DNA of 50,000 nucleotides from Chrysomallon squamiferum (Eukaryota; Mollusca; Gastropoda; Neomphalida; Peltospiridae): NCBI GenBank assembly GCA_012295275.1, contig CM022679.1, positions 30,515,154 to 30,565,153 of the forward strand, read 5' to 3'. Shown piece by piece: positions 25,785 to 37,762 of this stretch (position 1 is its first letter; each line of letters starts with the position of its first letter). The notes under the pieces were generated by a model. It saw only the letters and a program-made list of their open reading frames with translations, ran no database searches and was not told where the DNA came from. The position numbers and the translations under genes were made by a program.

Positions 25785-25889
25785 AGATAAAAGATCAACT
25801 GCATTTTAAACAAAACTAGCGTGTCTATTTGCAATTGGTTTTAAATAAGAGTTAGTGATGTTATAAGATTTCGATCCACAATCAGAGAT
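25785..25889 (-). mobile_element. Penelope-like reverse-transcriptase fragment, truncated
   Basis: Only the Ser-Asp-Cys-Gly to Ala-Ser-Phe-Val part remains on the minus strand; at about 25890 it is fused to the CCGTGACAAAATTGG block, marking a deletion of the spacer and triplet sequence present in other units. Confidence 0.5.
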
Positions 25890-26390
25890 GATTCCGTGAC
25901 AAAATTGGATATTTATTGATGTACAAGGAAACAGCTGGTTATTAATTACTAGTTTATTGTGAGCAAATAACAACACAGCAGTCTGAAGAAACACGTTTTG
26001 TCATTATTAATATGGTAATTAGTATCAGCATTAACAACAGTAGTAGTAGTGTATTATTATTATTATTATTATTATTAGTTGTTGTTGTGCTGGTAGTAAT
26101 ATAATTATTATTAGTAGTAGTTGTAGTAGAAGTAGTAGTAGTTGAAGTAGTAGTAGTAGTAATAGACGTAGTAGTTACAGGAGCAATAGCAGTACTAGTA
26201 CCACTAACAGTAGTAGTTTTAGCGATGGAAGTAATATAATTATTAGTAGTAATAGTACTATTACTAAAAATAGTGGAAATAGTAGTAGTAGTATAATAGC
26301 AAAATAAATAGTAGTAGTAATAGTAGAATACTAATAATAGTAGCGATAGAAGTGATAGTAGTGGCATAAATAATAACAATTTTAATTGTA
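25890..26390. repeat. Shared AACAACACAGCA block and triplet field before T4
   Basis: Non-repetitive block (25890-26035) followed by TAG/TAA/GCA triplets up to the left end of T4. Confidence 0.8.
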
Positions 26391-26969
26391 AAGTGGTGCC
26401 TCGATTTACGAGTGCCCCAACTTACGAGTTTTCCGAGTTACGAGCGCTCGCACCTTTGATTTTCGCTTTGAGTTGCGAGCCAAACTCCGATTTACGGACG
26501 AGCTTAATAATTAGTCGCTACTAGTTGGCGCAACGAACAACGCAACATCCGCCCAGCATCCCGCCTCTCTCTCGTTTGCTTCACGTGGAAACATCTCTGT
26601 TGTGTTGTGCTGGCGTTTTCTGCAGTATTTTGCCAAATTTCCATTGATTCTAAGAGTGAGTACAAAGGACAGTGTTGAGAAGGAGAAGCAGATGACGTCC
26701 ATTGAATTATAGCATGAAAGCCATTTTATTTCCTTTCATTCTCTTTTATTATTTATTTTATTTTATTTTTTTTATTTCTATTTTTTTACAATATTTGTCA
26801 TCTATACATATGCTTTTATTTTTTAAAAACACGTTACAAAAATAAAAAGAAGAAAGATGAATGGTATTTCAATTAATTTCATTTGGGAAAATGTATTTGA
26901 TATACCAAAAAATTTGAGTTACGAGCTCGGACATGGAACGAATTAAACTCTTAAGTCAAGGTACCATTG
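26391..26969 (+). mobile_element. Tigger/pogo-type transposon, internally deleted (T4)
   Basis: TA-flanked at both ends with the same inverted ends. The pogo-like N-terminal segment present in T2, T3 and T5 is deleted here: the sequence jumps from GAATTATAGCATGAAA (about 26703) to the 3' part. Confidence 0.7.
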
Positions 26970-26974
26970 TATTA

Positions 26975-27463
26975 GGGAAAAAGTTGCAGAACCATTTGTA
27001 ATAACAGTCGTAATAATTGTTGCAGTAGTAAGTATTAGGAATAGTAATAGTAGTAACAATCATAGTAATATGATAATAATAATAATAATATAATAATAAT
27101 AATAATAGTAGTAGTAGTAGTAGTAGTAGTAGTGGCAATGATAGCAATATTTATACTAATAGTAGTAGTAGTAACAATAGTAATATGTATGTAATAGTAG
27201 TAGCAGAAGTAATTGTAGTAGTAGCAATAATAATAACATCTAATAATAATAGTAGTAGTAGCAATAGCAGTAATATTAACATATGTAATAATAGTAGGTG
27301 GTAGTAGTAGTAATATATGTAGTAATAATAGTAGTAGCAGTAGCAACAATGGTAATATATGTAATAATAGTAGTGGTAGCAGCAAATGTTTTGTTATTAC
27401 CATCATCGTTATTATTTATTAATATTGAATTAATACCCCCCTTTTTTTTTGAAGCAACAATCG

Positions 27464-27508
<45 letters not shown>
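26975..27508. repeat. Triplet-repeat field and poly(A) upstream of the G4 promoter
   Basis: TAA/TAG/GCA triplets (27060-27380), TTGTTATTACCATCATCG, and a run of about 30 A at 27475-27506. Confidence 0.85.
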
Positions 27509-27519
27509 TTCTAAGCTCT

Positions 27520-27742
27520 CCATATGTTGTTCGATACATTTTAATTACTTTTATTCTAATTTCAGCTGGACAAGATGATTTTTTCTGCATAACTGCTTCC
27601 AATAATTAAATATTATTCAAATTACGACGCAGCTGACAGTAAATTATTAGTCTACTCTATATAAGTAACAAAACAGACGATACTGCGATTACATAACAGA
27701 CTGGAAGAGAAGTTTTGAAAGAAGAACTGATTCTGTTTAACG
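27520..27742 (+). promoter_or_regulatory. G4 promoter (TATA box) and 5' UTR exon
   Basis: CCATATGTTGTTCG block, E-box CAGCTG at 27630-27635, TATATAAG at 27658-27665, 5' UTR exon about 27694-27742 with a GTAACA donor. Confidence 0.65.
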
Positions 27743-27759
27743 GTAACAACAAAGTTTCC

Positions 27760-28441
27760 TATTATTCTTTTTCTTGTTCTTGTTCTTCTTATGATGATGA
27801 TGATTATTTTTATTATTACTAATATTATTACTGTTATTGTTGTTGTTGTTGTTATTGTTGTTGGTGTTGTTATTGTTGTTGTTGGTCCGCCTAAAGCGTG
27901 CGGGCGAATGGATGTCATATGTTCGAGTCTCATCAGAGGCATCTGAAGTTTGGACTTTATTGATTGATTTATTTATTTATTTATTAACATTCAACTTTGG
28001 AACATTAGTATTTCTCAGTATTTTTTTAATTAGTATTTAATTATTCACTTTCAGCTCACAAGTAACGCATAACAATGTCACCGATGTGGCACCTGTATTT
28101 CTCGTTATAAACACCTGTATATCACAGACATTTAAATAGTTATTATTTTGTTTGTTTATTTATTTTTCTGTGCATTACTATTTATTACCCTCATTAAACA
28201 TTCTATCATTACTTTGATTCCTGAATGTTTATTCGATTCCACATAATATTATGGTCAGTAATCCAGTAATAGTTTATGCAGTTTGTTTTGAATTTCTGTT
28301 GTTGAGAAATGTTACATTATTTTAGGTAGACTTTTTTTTATATTTCCAAATAAAAAATTAACAATGAATTGAATATGCAACTGGAAGATTTTGAAGAGTT
28401 TTATTACAAAACGCAATATATATGCAAATAAAAACTACTAC

Positions 28442-28479
<38 letters not shown>

Positions 28480-28940
28480 AATAGAATAGCCCTTATAGAG
28501 TTTTGAAACAAAAATATATTTGTATTGTCAATCACTGTGATTTATAACACACTTTACCAAAAGGTGGAAATAAAATGGCTACCAACGGCTGATATTTTAG
28601 AACCGAGAACTAAAAGTTTTCTTATTTTTGAAAAAAAAGGAAAAAGAAATCGGGCTTTTATCGCGTTTTATGATGAATCTTAGAATCTATTCTGGACTAC
28701 ACGTCTAATTTACGTTTATGTCTTAGACACTGACAAGTACTACGTACAACAGCTAGTTTTTCAAAGCCTTTATTTCTAGTAATTCACTTCAGTTAGATGT
28801 CACCTGGCTCTAACCTATTGGAGACTACACTTATTATAAAACCAGTTTCAACAAAGATAAAGCTGTATAATAGATGAACTGAAATAAACTGTGACGTATG
28901 GAATTATTTAAAATTATGTATGTTGTTTATATTTCAGACA
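27760..28940. other. G4 first intron: triplets, tRNA-like fragment and shared intronic block
   Basis: TTC/GTT triplets (27765-27890), GGTCCGCCTAAAGCG then GTTCGAGTCTC near 27921, poly(A) at about 28446-28477, shared block 28484-28790. Confidence 0.6.
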
Positions 28941-29006
28941 ATGACAATTTGTATGAAACTGATATTTTTCATAGTCAGTGTCACTAACTGTGATAGATAT
29001 AATTAA
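28941..29006 (+). pseudogene. Relict signal-peptide exon / possible upstream ORF (G4)
   Basis: Preceded by ATATTTCAGACA; 21 codons from ATG 28941 to TAA 29004-29006. The start Met-Thr-Ile-Cys-Met-Lys-Leu is followed by a hydrophobic run, in register with exon 1. It ends 31 nt before the true acceptor. No donor is seen. Confidence 0.5.
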
Positions 29007-29039
29007 TTACAATGGAGTATACTGTTTATATTTCAGACA

Positions 29040-29834
29040 ATGGCAAATTGTATACAATTGCTGCTGCTGTTCTCGCTGTTGTTTGGGACTCTGACAGTTG
29101 TTGAGTCAGGGTATCAAGACTGTTACGATAAGTGCATGTAAGTTATGGATGAATTTATATATATAAATATTTGTTTCTTTTCTATTGTTTATTTATTTAT
29201 TTAATTATTTATTTGTTTGTTTCTTTGCTCCTCTCATTCTTTCTTTCTTTCTTTATATTTCTTTTATTTTGTTTATTTGTTTCTTGTTTGGTTTCTTTAT
29301 TTCTTTATTTCTTTGAATATTTTTGTATTACTTCTTGATAGTAACACATTTTTTTGTTTTCTTATTTAGGATAGAAAAAATGAAATCATCACAGTAAGTA
29401 TATTTTAAAAATAACGTTTATTTATTTATTTATTTTTTGGCGTAATAATTAAAGCTCATAAATATTTTTCATAATAAATATTCAGTAATAAAGTGTTAAA
29501 AAAATATAGGAAAACAATTTATCATATTTGAGTTTAATCTATTTTATTCTTGGATTTATATTTTTATTTCAACAGAACTGGATCTAATTTCGGTTGGTTA
29601 GTACAATTGACTTTATATTCTGCAATAACCATCATTATTACCTATTAAATATTTATATATTGTTTTCAAAAAGTTCTGTCATTTATTTATTTATTTCGCT
29701 AATTTATTAATTAGTTATTTAATTATTTTTATGTTTTTACTGTTAATTTTAATACTTTAAATGAAATTAACAAATTAAAATGTGTTTGAATGTCCAAGAT
29801 ACATTCTCTTCGTTAGTTTATTTATCATAGAAGA

Positions 29835-29894
<60 letters not shown>

Positions 29895-30356
29895 TAACAC
29901 CAACAATAACAATATAATTATTTCGCTATCAAGGCCGTCCAGGAAAGTGATGTTTCAGTAAGTAGAATTTAAAATAATAAATAAGTAAACAAGAACAACA
30001 AAAACATTTTGCTTTTTACTAACATTTTCTACTAATGTTTAATAATTCAAAACATATATTAAAACAACAAGAAAAAAAACAAAAACAAGAAGAAGGAAAC
30101 AAAAACAACAACGTTTTAGACACAGAACTAAATATACTTGTTATAATTATCTGAAATCTGATAAATTTATTACTGCGTTGATTGCTACATAAAGCTTTAT
30201 GTGATTATTTAGTGCTATGGAAAAGCGTTAAAATGAGATCGAAAAAGAAAAAAAAAAAGAAAGAAGAAATATTAATAAATAACTGAAGGCATTAATAAAT
30301 AATAATTTTTTTTTTGTTACAGATCTGCAGACGAATGCAGTGGGAAATGTTATTAA
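29040..30356 (+). CDS. G4: secreted four-cysteine peptide with shortened C-terminus
   Basis: Coding exons: 29040-29137, 29370-29393 (24 nt), 29576-29596 (21 nt), 29934-29957 (24 nt), 30323-30356. Phase 2 joins. In exon 5 a TAA at 30354-30356 stops translation two codons after the last cysteine (C-S-G-K-C-Tyr-stop), giving 66 residues with all four cysteines (28, 32, 61, 65; Cx3C-x28-Cx3C) and Trp48. The exon continues to the donor at 30359, and the downstream exon (from 30888) still carries the ancestral in-frame AAG-TAA, now 3' UTR. Because the stop lies within 3 nt of the last exon junction, nonsense-mediated decay is not expected. The gene is therefore probably functional with a trimmed tail rather than a pseudogene. 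Function unknown. Confidence 0.8.
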
Positions 30357-30785
30357 ATGTAAGTGATGTATCAATGAATGAATGAATGAATGAATAAATC
30401 AATCAATCAGTCGGTCGGTCGGTCAGTCAATCACTTAGTCAGGATCCTTAAGAATAATATTAAATGCGTGCATAGGCTAAAGTTTCAAACACAGACAAAA
30501 GGAAAATATTCCCTGACTTTTTTCTCTATGTCATCTAATAGATAAACTATTTAAGTGGTAAACGTGTTTTTATAAAAATTCTTAAAATTGTGTCTTGATA
30601 CAGTTGTTGTCCGAATCCCCCGTAAGAATATGTTAAAAAAGAAACTGACAGCTTTCTTTAAAGATAGAAAGAGCACGAAGCTGCCAATTTAAAAATCACC
30701 AGTTGATCTGTAAACCGTAATTCGCTCATTCTTCATGGAATATTAGTATTTCCAAAGTATTAAGTCGTCATACTTGTTTTGAAAA

Positions 30786-30820
<35 letters not shown>

Positions 30821-30935
30821 TTATACCAGCTGCATTTGTTTTTGCAATCTATGTATTTCTTATTTATTTTTTTCCAGGAAGTAAATGTTTCCTGCCGAAA
30901 AGGTCGATCACCGTTATTTCCAACACTGAGTGATT

Positions 30936-30941
30936 ATTAAA
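30936..30941 (+). terminator. G4 poly(A) signal ATTAAA
   Basis: ATTAAA in the shared context at the end of the last exon (from 30888); TTCG tract follows (30990-31170). Confidence 0.65.
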
Positions 30942-30959
30942 GAATATAACTGAACGTTT

Positions 30960-31944
30960 TGGTTTCTTGTTTTCTCTTAGATCATTTATTCATTCTTTCG
31001 ATCGTTCGTTATTTCGTTCGTTGATTTGTTAATTCGTTCGTTTGTTCGTTTATTTATCTATTCATTCGTTCGTTCGTCAGTTGTTTATTCATTTATTCTT
31101 TTGTTCGCTCGATCGCTCGTTCATTCGTTTCTTATATCGTTCGTTCGTTCATTCGTTCGTTCTTTCATTACTTCCTAGGTTGACTCCTTTATTTATTTAT
31201 TTTTATATACCTATTACCTGAACCGCATTGTTACTGAAATCTAATAACCTTAGACGAATATCCTGTTTCATATCTTTATAACAAACTGGTAAGACACTGA
31301 TAAAGACAAGATATATTTGAAAATAAATAACTACTGTTGTTAGTACAGAAATACAAATCGAAAAGCAGTTGCCAACATTATCAAACGACATGTCTTATTA
31401 AATAAATACATGTATAATATGGGCGTTTTCTTTATTTTATATGGTCCAAACCAGTCAGTTTGGAAATGAGAGAACAATTACACAAACACACTTGGTGAAC
31501 ATCATGAAAGGATAAAATAAACGAAGAACATTCAAGTATATACAAATAGAATGTATGGAGGTGGTAAAAATACATACTTAAAGTCAGACACATACGTAGA
31601 AGTAAAATAACTATTGTAGGTAAAGGAGGAGATGTATGTTTATGAGTTGAAGAGAACAGATCAAAAGCAGTACATTTAGAGTCAGACTTTAATTATAATT
31701 TGTTTCTGTATCTCTTTATCTGCTGTGAGAAACGAATACAAAATAATAATAATTATCATACGCTTAGACCAAGCCATTTCCCAATTGAATTCTTATCTCT
31801 AGTTACTATTAAGTTATTCTGAGTCCCACTACACGATCACCGTACTTGTCCCTCAGCCAGCTTTCCATCAACAACAACAACAACAATTACTACTACCACT
31901 ACTACCACTGCGGCTACTGCTGCTGCTGGTATTTTTGTTTTAAA
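30960..31944. other. 3' flank of G4, no gene
   Basis: TTCG tract, the integrase-like minus-strand snippet (31490-31365), the GAGAAACGAATACAAAATAA module (31728), and a CAA/CTA/CTG tract (31872-31930). Confidence 0.55.
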
Positions 31945-32260
31945 TATTTTAGATAAAAGATCAACTGCATTTTAAACAAAACTAGCGTGTCTATTTGCAA
32001 TTGGTTTTAAATAAGTGATGTTATAAGATTCCGATCCACAATCAGAGATGATTGGTCGACCTGGTGTTAATATCTGTCCAACCGGATTTTCTGTGAATGG
32101 TAATTTTTCTCCACTCGAGTTTCTAAAATAACCGGCTAATTTCATCCTTTGTTCAAAAATAGCCGAGTCCATTACTCCGTCATCGCGAAGACCTTCTAAA
32201 CCAGTTTTGGCCCAAATAGTGACTTTTCGGCTGTTGTTATAAAGTTATATTTAACTGTTA
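31945..32260 (-). mobile_element. Penelope-like reverse-transcriptase fragment
   Basis: Best-preserved copy. The minus-strand frame from about 32230 to 31972 is open through Met-Asp-Ser-Ala-Ile-Phe, Arg-Asn-Ser-Ser-Gly-Glu, Thr-Pro-Gly-Arg-Pro-Ile-Ile-Ser and Lys-Pro-Ile-Ala-Asn-Arg, then stops at a TAA where related elements have Lys. The Gly-Arg-Pro-Ile-Ile-Ser segment is typical of Penelope-type elements; assignment is by recall of the motif, not by search. Confidence 0.5.
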
Positions 32261-33110
32261 GATTTACGATGTTTGTAGCTAATCCACATACGTACCTACC
32301 TACGTACCTACCTACCTACCTACCTATCTACCAACCTACCTATATATATATATATATATATTCATTAACACCTGTGTTGTTATCTTTTCACTACCTTGAT
32401 TTCTCGGTAGCTGTATACTATATCAATTATTAATGTATTCTGCTTGTGAATAACAGATCACTAAACGTGTGCTGTGCTATAGCACTATTATTGTCTCTGA
32501 TAATGTAAATGGAACAATAAATTGAAGGTTGTAAGATTAAGTGGTGCAAAAACCACATGATATCACGCTACGAGAGTACATTGATTAGATTCGATGTGTT
32601 ACTCATTTCATTTGTCTACTCGTAGAATTATTGTAATTATGTAGATACTTTGTATTTTGTTTTACACATTTTTCTCTGTCCGATTTCTGGTTAATGTTGT
32701 TTCATACGACTGATTTTGAAATAGATGTTTCTAAAGATAATTTAAATGCTTTCTGATTATTGTGAAACGTTATTCGTAGATTATATTCATTTGCTGAATC
32801 AGATATTGGCGACAAAGTGAAAACGAAATTTGCGAGGGTGTTTCAAAAATGTTAGACAATTTTGGTAGGTGTTGGCTACTTGTGAAATTAAACTGTGACT
32901 TACAGAAAACAGGCACAAACTGCTCTAGTGCTCATGGGAATGCAGCAAAAATTGCGAATCATTTGAAATTAGGTTACTCAATCTTTTCAGGTGTTTTAAA
33001 TATTCAATATTCCATCTATTTATTCTTTGAAAGGGGAGAAATAATTGTTGGTTAATGTAAATATAATATTGGAAACAGTATTTTTGCTTTTGGTAGCAAC
33101 ATTGTATTGT
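32261..33110. other. Shared spacer block, no gene
   Basis: Copy of 17546-18430, with ACCT and TA runs (32285-32360) replacing the CA run. Contains the 68-codon frame 32849-33055 judged above to be chance. Confidence 0.5.
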
Positions 33111-34216
33111 TATTATTATTATTAATATTATTATTATTGTTAGTAGTAATAATATCAGTAATAGTAGTAGAAATAGCAACAGTAGTAATAATGATAACAG
33201 TTTTAAAACTAGTAATAGCAGTAGTAGTAATAATGAAAAAGTTTTGAAACTAGTAATAGCAGTACTAGGCAGTAAAGTAGTTACAGAAGTAGAACTAGTA
33301 ATACCTGTGAGAGTAGTAGTATTAATAAAATAAGTTCTAGTACTGATAGAAGTGGTAGTAGTAATAGTAGCAGATGTAGAAGTACTATTAGTAGTAGTAG
33401 TAGCATTGCTAGACATATTAGTTGTATTGTAGTATTAGGAACTATCGTATTAGTAGCAGCAGTAGTTATTATACTACTATTAGTAGAATAGTACTAGTTA
33501 AAGTAGTAGTAGAAGTAGCAGTACTAGAAGAAGTAGTAAGAGTAATATAGCAGTAGTTATACCAAAAGAAGAACAAGTATCATTAGTATTATTATTAGCA
33601 GAAGTTGTAGGACTAGAAAAAGAAAAATGTCTTGAAGTGGTAGTAATAGTAATACTATATTATGCAATAGTAGTACTAATAGTAGTAATAGTGGAAGAAG
33701 AAAAAGTTGTAGTAGTAGAAAAAAGAGGAAGAAGAAATGGTAATAGTAGTGGTGGTAGTTGTATAAAAAAAGACGAAGAAGTAGTAGTTCTGTAAGAAAG
33801 AAAATGGTAATAATAAACAAGGAAACAGCTGGTTATTAATTATTAGTTTACTGTAAGCAAATAACAACACAGCAGTCTGAAGAAACACATTTTGTCATTA
33901 TTAATATGGTAATTACTGTCAGCATTAACATTAGTAGTAGTAGTGTATTATTATTATTATTATTAGTTGTTGTTGTGCTGGTAGTAATATAATAATTATT
34001 ATTAGTAGTTGTAGTAGAAGTAGTGGTAGCAGTAATAGACGTAGTAGTTACAGGAGCAATAGCCGTACTAGTACCACTAACAGTAGTAGTTTTAGTGATG
34101 GTAGTAATATAATTATTAGTAGTAATAGTACTATTACTAAAAATAGTGGAAATAGTAGCAATATAATAGTAGCAATAGAAGTGATAGTAGTGGCATAAAT
34201 AATAACAATTTTAATT
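33110..34216. repeat. Triplet-repeat fields upstream of T5
   Basis: TTA then TAG/TAA/GCA triplets, one or two degraded 42-bp units (33180-33260), GAAGAAG-rich part, the AACAACACAGCA block (33818-33930) and a further TAG field. Confidence 0.8.
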
Positions 34217-34219
34217 GTA

Positions 34220-34981
34220 AAGTGGTACCTCGAGTTACAAGCGCCCTGACTTACGGGTTTTTCGAGTTAAGAGCGCTCGCACAGTCGATTTTTCGCTTTG
34301 AGTTGCGACCCAAACTCCGATTTACGGAGACCTTCAGATTTGCCGCTGCTAGTTGGCGCAACGAACAACACAACATCCGTCCAGCATCCAACGTCTCACT
34401 GGTTTGCTTCACGTGGTTACCTCGCCTTGAAAGCATCTCTGTTGTGTTGAGCTCGCGTTTTCTGCAGCATTTTTTTTTTCAAATTTCCATGGATTCTAAG
34501 AGTGAGTACAAAGGACAGTACTGACAAGAAGAAGCGGAATATCTCCATTCAGTTATAGCATGAAATTATAGAAAACCATGAGTAAGGTGTGCGTGTAGTT
34601 AACATGGCTAGGCAGTACGAGCGTAGTACTTTACGATATGTACATACTGAAACAGAAGGAGTCGATAAAGGCTATAACTCCTGCCAAATTTCTAAGCTGC
34701 GGACCTTTGTCCATGAAAAGATGAAAAAACCCTATCACTGTACACTTTACAAAACGAATTTATTTATTTACATTCTCTTTTATTTAGTTTTTTTTAAAAC
34801 AATATTTGTTACCTATACATATATCTTTCTTATTTAAAAACGCGTTACAAAAAATAAAAAGAAGAAAGATTAATGGTATTTCAATTAATTTCTTTTGGGA
34901 AAATTGATTTGATATACGAACAAATTTGAGTTACGAGCTCGGACACGGAACGAATTAAACTCATAATTCAAGGTATCACTG
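34220..34981 (+). mobile_element. Tigger/pogo-type transposon, deleted non-autonomous copy (T5)
   Basis: TA-flanked; inverted ends as T2 (right end GTATCACTG). Pogo-like N-terminal relic at about 34540-34735, including Ser-Lys-Leu-Arg-Thr-Phe-Val-His-Glu-Lys. The frame 34589-34837 is part of this relic. Confidence 0.7.
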
Positions 34982-34989
34982 TATTAGGA

Positions 34990-35078
34990 AAAAACTGCAG
35001 AACCATTTGTAATAACAGTCGTAATAATTGTTGCAGTAGTAAGTATTAGGAATAGTAATAGTAGTAACAATCATAGTA

Positions 35079-35110
<32 letters not shown>

Positions 35111-35568
35111 GTACTACTACTACTAATAGTAATGATATTACTACTACTAATAATACTAATACTAATACTACTACTAATAGTAGTTGTGGTAGTAGTGACA
35201 ATAATAGTAATATTTGTAATAATAGTAGTAGCAGTATTAACAGTAGTAGTAGTAGCAATAGCAGTAATAGTAACATATGTAGTAGTAGTAATATATGTAG
35301 TAATAGTAGTAAAAGCAGTTGTAGCAGTAGCAATACCAGGTATTTATATAATAATTATAGTGTGGTAATAGTGTAGTACTAGTTGCAACAATAAAATTGA
35401 TGAAATACTAGTTGTAGTAATAGTAATACTAGTAGCAGTAGCAATATTTGTAATATATGTAATAATAGTAGGGGTAGGAGCAAATGTTTTGTTATTACCA
35501 TCATCGTTATCATTTATTAATAGTGAATTAATAAATCCACCTTTTTTTTGAAGCAACACCAACAATAG

Positions 35569-35600
<32 letters not shown>
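34990..35600. repeat. Triplet-repeat field and poly(A) upstream of the orphan promoter
   Basis: TAA, TAC and TAG/GCA triplets closely matching 20640-21090, then a run of about 30 A at 35570-35599. Confidence 0.85.
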
Positions 35601-35604
<4 letters not shown>

Positions 35605-35613
35605 CAAAGCCTT

Positions 35614-35839
35614 CCATATGTTGTTCGATACATTTTAATTACTTTTACACTAATTTAAACTGGATAAGAAGGATTTTTTCTGCATAACTGCTTCTAGTAA
35701 TTAAAAATTATTCAAATTACGACGCAGCTGACAATAAATTATTAAACTACTCTATATAAGTAAGAAAACAGACGATACTGCGATAAAAAAAAGCAGACTG
35801 GAAGAGAAGTTTTGAAAGAAGAACTGATTCTATTTAACG
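35614..35839 (+). promoter_or_regulatory. Orphan promoter (TATA box) and 5' UTR exon without coding exons
   Basis: CCATATGTTGTTCG block, E-box CAGCTG at 35725-35730, TATATAAG at 35753-35760 and the conserved 5' UTR exon ending at 35839 before GTAACA. The first intron begins normally but at about 36148 the sequence switches to the 3' flank module, so every coding exon of this unit is missing. Confidence 0.65.
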
Positions 35840-35857
35840 GTAACAACAAAATTTCTT

Positions 35858-35914
35858 ACTCTTCTTCTTCTTCTTCTTCTTCTTCTTCTTCTTCTTCTTC
35901 TTCTATTTCTTCTT

Positions 35915-35944
<30 letters not shown>
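35858..35944. repeat. (TTC)n, longest in the array
   Basis: About 29 TTC triplets with one ATT interruption, 20 nt into the intron after the orphan 5' UTR exon. Homopurine-homopyrimidine tracts of the same kind follow the promoters of G2, G3 and G5 but are shorter. Confidence 0.9.
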
Positions 35945-35945
<1 letters not shown>

Positions 35946-36149
35946 TGACGATGATGATGATTATTAATATTACTATTATTGTTGTTGTTGTTGTTGTTAT
36001 TGTTGTTTTTGGTCCGCCTAAAGCGAGCTAGCGAATGTGTGCCAGGTGTTCGAGTCTCATTATTTATTTATTTATTTATTTATGTATTTATTAACATTCT
36101 ACTTTAGAACATTAGTATTTATCAGTATTATTTTTTCAATTAGTAGTTG

Positions 36150-36691
36150 TCAAAGGACATCTCTTATTAAATAAATACATGTATAATATGGGCGTTTTCT
36201 TTATTTTGTATGGTCCAAACCAGTCAGTTTGGAAATGGGAGAACAATTACACAAACAGACTTGGTGAACAACATTCAAGTATAAAATAAACAGAATGTAT
36301 GGAGGTGGTAAAAATACATACTTAAAATCAGACACATTCGTAGAAGTAAAATAACTATGGTGGGTAAAGAAGGACATGTATGTTTATGAGTTGAAGAGAA
36401 CAGATCAAAAGCATTACGTTTAGACTCAGACTTTAATTATAATTTTTATCTGTATCTCTTTATTTGCTGTGAGAAACGAATATAAAATAATAATAATTAT
36501 TATACGCTTAAGACCAAGCCATTTCCCAATTGAATTCTTATCTCTAGTTACTATTAAGTTATTCTGAGTCCCACTACACGATCACCGTACTTCTCCCTCA
36601 GCCAGCTTTCCATCAACAACAACAACAACAACTACTAATACTACTACCACTGCGGCTACTAGTACTGCTGGTGGTATTTTTATTTTTAATA
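36150..36691. other. 3' flank module after the deletion junction, no gene
   Basis: Starts at TCAAAGGACATCTC, the equivalent of 31377 and 24850, and continues with the GAGAAACGAATATAAAATAA module (36471) and a CAA/CTA tract (36615-36670). Confidence 0.6.
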
Positions 36692-37000
36692 TTTTAGATA
36701 AAAGATCAACTGCATTTTAAACAAAACTAGCGTGTCTATTTGCAATTGGTTTTAAATAAGAGTCAGTAATGTTATAAGATTCCGATCCAGAATCAGAGAT
36801 GATTGGTTGACCGGGTGTTAATATCTGTACAACCGGATTTTCTGTGAATGGTAATTTTTCTCCACTCGAGTTTCTAAAATAACCGGCTAATTTCATCCTT
36901 TGTTCAAAAATAGCTGTGTCCATTACTCCGTCACCGCGAAGACCTTCTAAACCAGTTTTGGCCCAAATATTGACTTTTCGGCGGTTGTTATAAAGTTATA
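36692..37000 (-). mobile_element. Penelope-like reverse-transcriptase fragment
   Basis: Same content as 31945-32260. The minus-strand frame is open from 36923 to 36717 and ends at the same stop codon as the other copies, so the inactivating change predates the duplications. Confidence 0.5.
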
Positions 37001-37057
37001 ATTAACTGTTAGATTTACGATGTTTGTAGCTAATCCTCATACCTATCTACCTACCTA

Positions 37058-37093
<36 letters not shown>

Positions 37094-37699
37094 TTAACAT
37101 CTGCGTTGTTATCTTTTCACTACATTGGTTTCTCGGTATCTGTATACTATATCAATGATTAATGTATTTTGCTTGTAAAAAACACGTCACTAAACGTGAT
37201 TTATAAGTGGTATAGCACCATTATTGTCTCTGATAATGTAAATGGAACAATAAAAATAAGGCTGTAAAATTAAGTGGTGCAAAAACAACATGATATCACG
37301 CTACGAGAGTACATTGATTAGATTCGATGTGTTACTCATTTCATTTGTCTACTCGTAGAATTATTGTAATTTTATACTTTGTATTTTGTTTTAGACATTT
37401 TTCTCTGTCCGATTTCTGAATAATGTGTTTTCATACGATTGATTTTGAAACAGATGTTTCTAAAGATAGTTTCAATACATACGGATTGTTGTGAAATGTT
37501 ATACATAGATTATATTCATTTGCGGAAGCAGATGTTCATATTGTTGGCATTATTTCATAAAATCTATCGTTTTTTTATATTTTTGGTTTTTCTTTTGTTT
37601 TTATTGTTTCTTTTGTTGTTTTTTTTGTTTCATTCTTCTTATTATTATTTAAACTTTTTTTTTAACGGGACAGACTTTTTTCGCGACATTATAGATTTA

Positions 37700-37762
<63 letters not shown>

